Positions 50,085 through 50,085 of a stretch of 50,085 nt of DNA are shown here, piece by piece. The DNA lies in NCBI GenBank assembly GCA_017459565.1, contig JAFUCP010000109.1, forward strand, positions 1 through 50,085. Direction: 5' to 3'. Both the position numbers and the translations under genes were made by a program. A model generated the notes under the pieces. It was not told the DNA's origin and did no database searches. It saw only the letters and a program-made list of their open reading frames with translations. Source of the stretch: Clostridia bacterium. Lineage in GTDB: Bacteria; Bacillota; Clostridia; Christensenellales; Aristaeellaceae. The stretch's first letter is position 1. Every line of letters begins with the position of its first letter.

Positions 50085-50085
50085 A

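Noticed and set aside
1-50085. tRNA, rRNA, replication origin, prophage or attachment sites
   Set aside because: I scanned the spacers and saw no cloverleaf-like sequence, rRNA segment, DnaA-box cluster, integrase or phage gene.

Overview
The window (about 60% GC by eye) reads as a chromosomal segment of a Gram-positive, Clostridia-type anaerobe, possibly a gut member of the Christensenellales or a relative. The lineage is inferred from several things: Bacillus-type LexA boxes in front of recA, YqhQ, YesM/YesN-style two-component genes, M-box and yybP-ykoY leader RNAs, a CotH/LTD surface protein, and short signal peptides of the MKKxLALxLALxxxLSxxAxAE type. I see no rRNA, tRNA, CRISPR array, phage or intact insertion sequence.

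Layout. (1) 1-5.7 kb: a secreted or anchored CotH-kinase protein with lamin-tail domains, then the Mg transporter gene mgtE behind an M-box riboswitch and a possible 28-codon leader peptide, then an HD phosphohydrolase. (2) 5.7-14.7 kb, minus strand: a CUT2 sugar ABC transporter (binding protein, double ATPase, two permeases) preceded by a sensor operon encoding a YtfQ-like lipoprotein, a YesM-type histidine kinase and a YesN-type AraC response regulator. This looks like a detect-and-import unit for a galactofuranose-like or other monosaccharide. (3) 14.7-19.1 kb, minus strand: a polyprenyl-phosphate sugar transferase, recA with two LexA boxes, and yqhQ, separated by palindrome-rich spacers that share a dispersed terminator-linked repeat. 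(4) 19.4-23.0 kb, plus strand: an Ldh-family dehydrogenase, a beta-lactamase-fold protein without a signal peptide, and a GH13 glucosidase. (5) 23.1-35.0 kb: a LacI regulator divergent from a long uronide-catabolism operon: CUT1 binding protein and two permeases, heparinase II/III-type lyase, DUF2264 protein, GH88 unsaturated uronyl hydrolase, a discoidin-like protein, KduI and KduD. (6) 35.1-36.6 kb, minus strand: an ArsB/CitM-type permease behind what looks like a yybP-ykoY (manganese) riboswitch. (7) 36.7-41.5 kb, minus strand: a rhamnose-type ABC transporter. (8) 41.7-43.9 kb, minus strand: a FecCD/BtuCD-type metal-chelate or cobalamin permease and ATPase without a binding protein. (9) 44.0-44.9 kb: an Rpn-type PD-(D/E)XK protein. 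(10) 45.0-50.1 kb, minus strand: a ChvE/GguA/GguB-type multiple-sugar transporter with two permeases.

How the genes work together. The centre of the window is built for scavenging plant or host glycans. Acidic oligosaccharides enter through the CUT1 permease, which must borrow an ATPase from elsewhere. They are then cut in the cytosol by lyase and GH88 to 4-deoxy-5-keto-uronate, which KduI and KduD convert to 2-keto-3-deoxygluconate. KDG kinase and aldolase are not in the window. Rhamnose and other monosaccharides enter through three CUT2 systems. Rhamnose uptake beside uronide catabolism would fit pectic rhamnogalacturonan use, but the real substrate of the lyase cannot be read from sequence.

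The least expected signals are the manganese-type riboswitch in front of an anion-permease-family gene, the lipoprotein/kinase/regulator sensor triad, the discoidin-like and DUF2264 members of the uronide operon, the small leader ORF between the M-box terminator and mgtE, and a composite palindromic repeat at 14735-14960.
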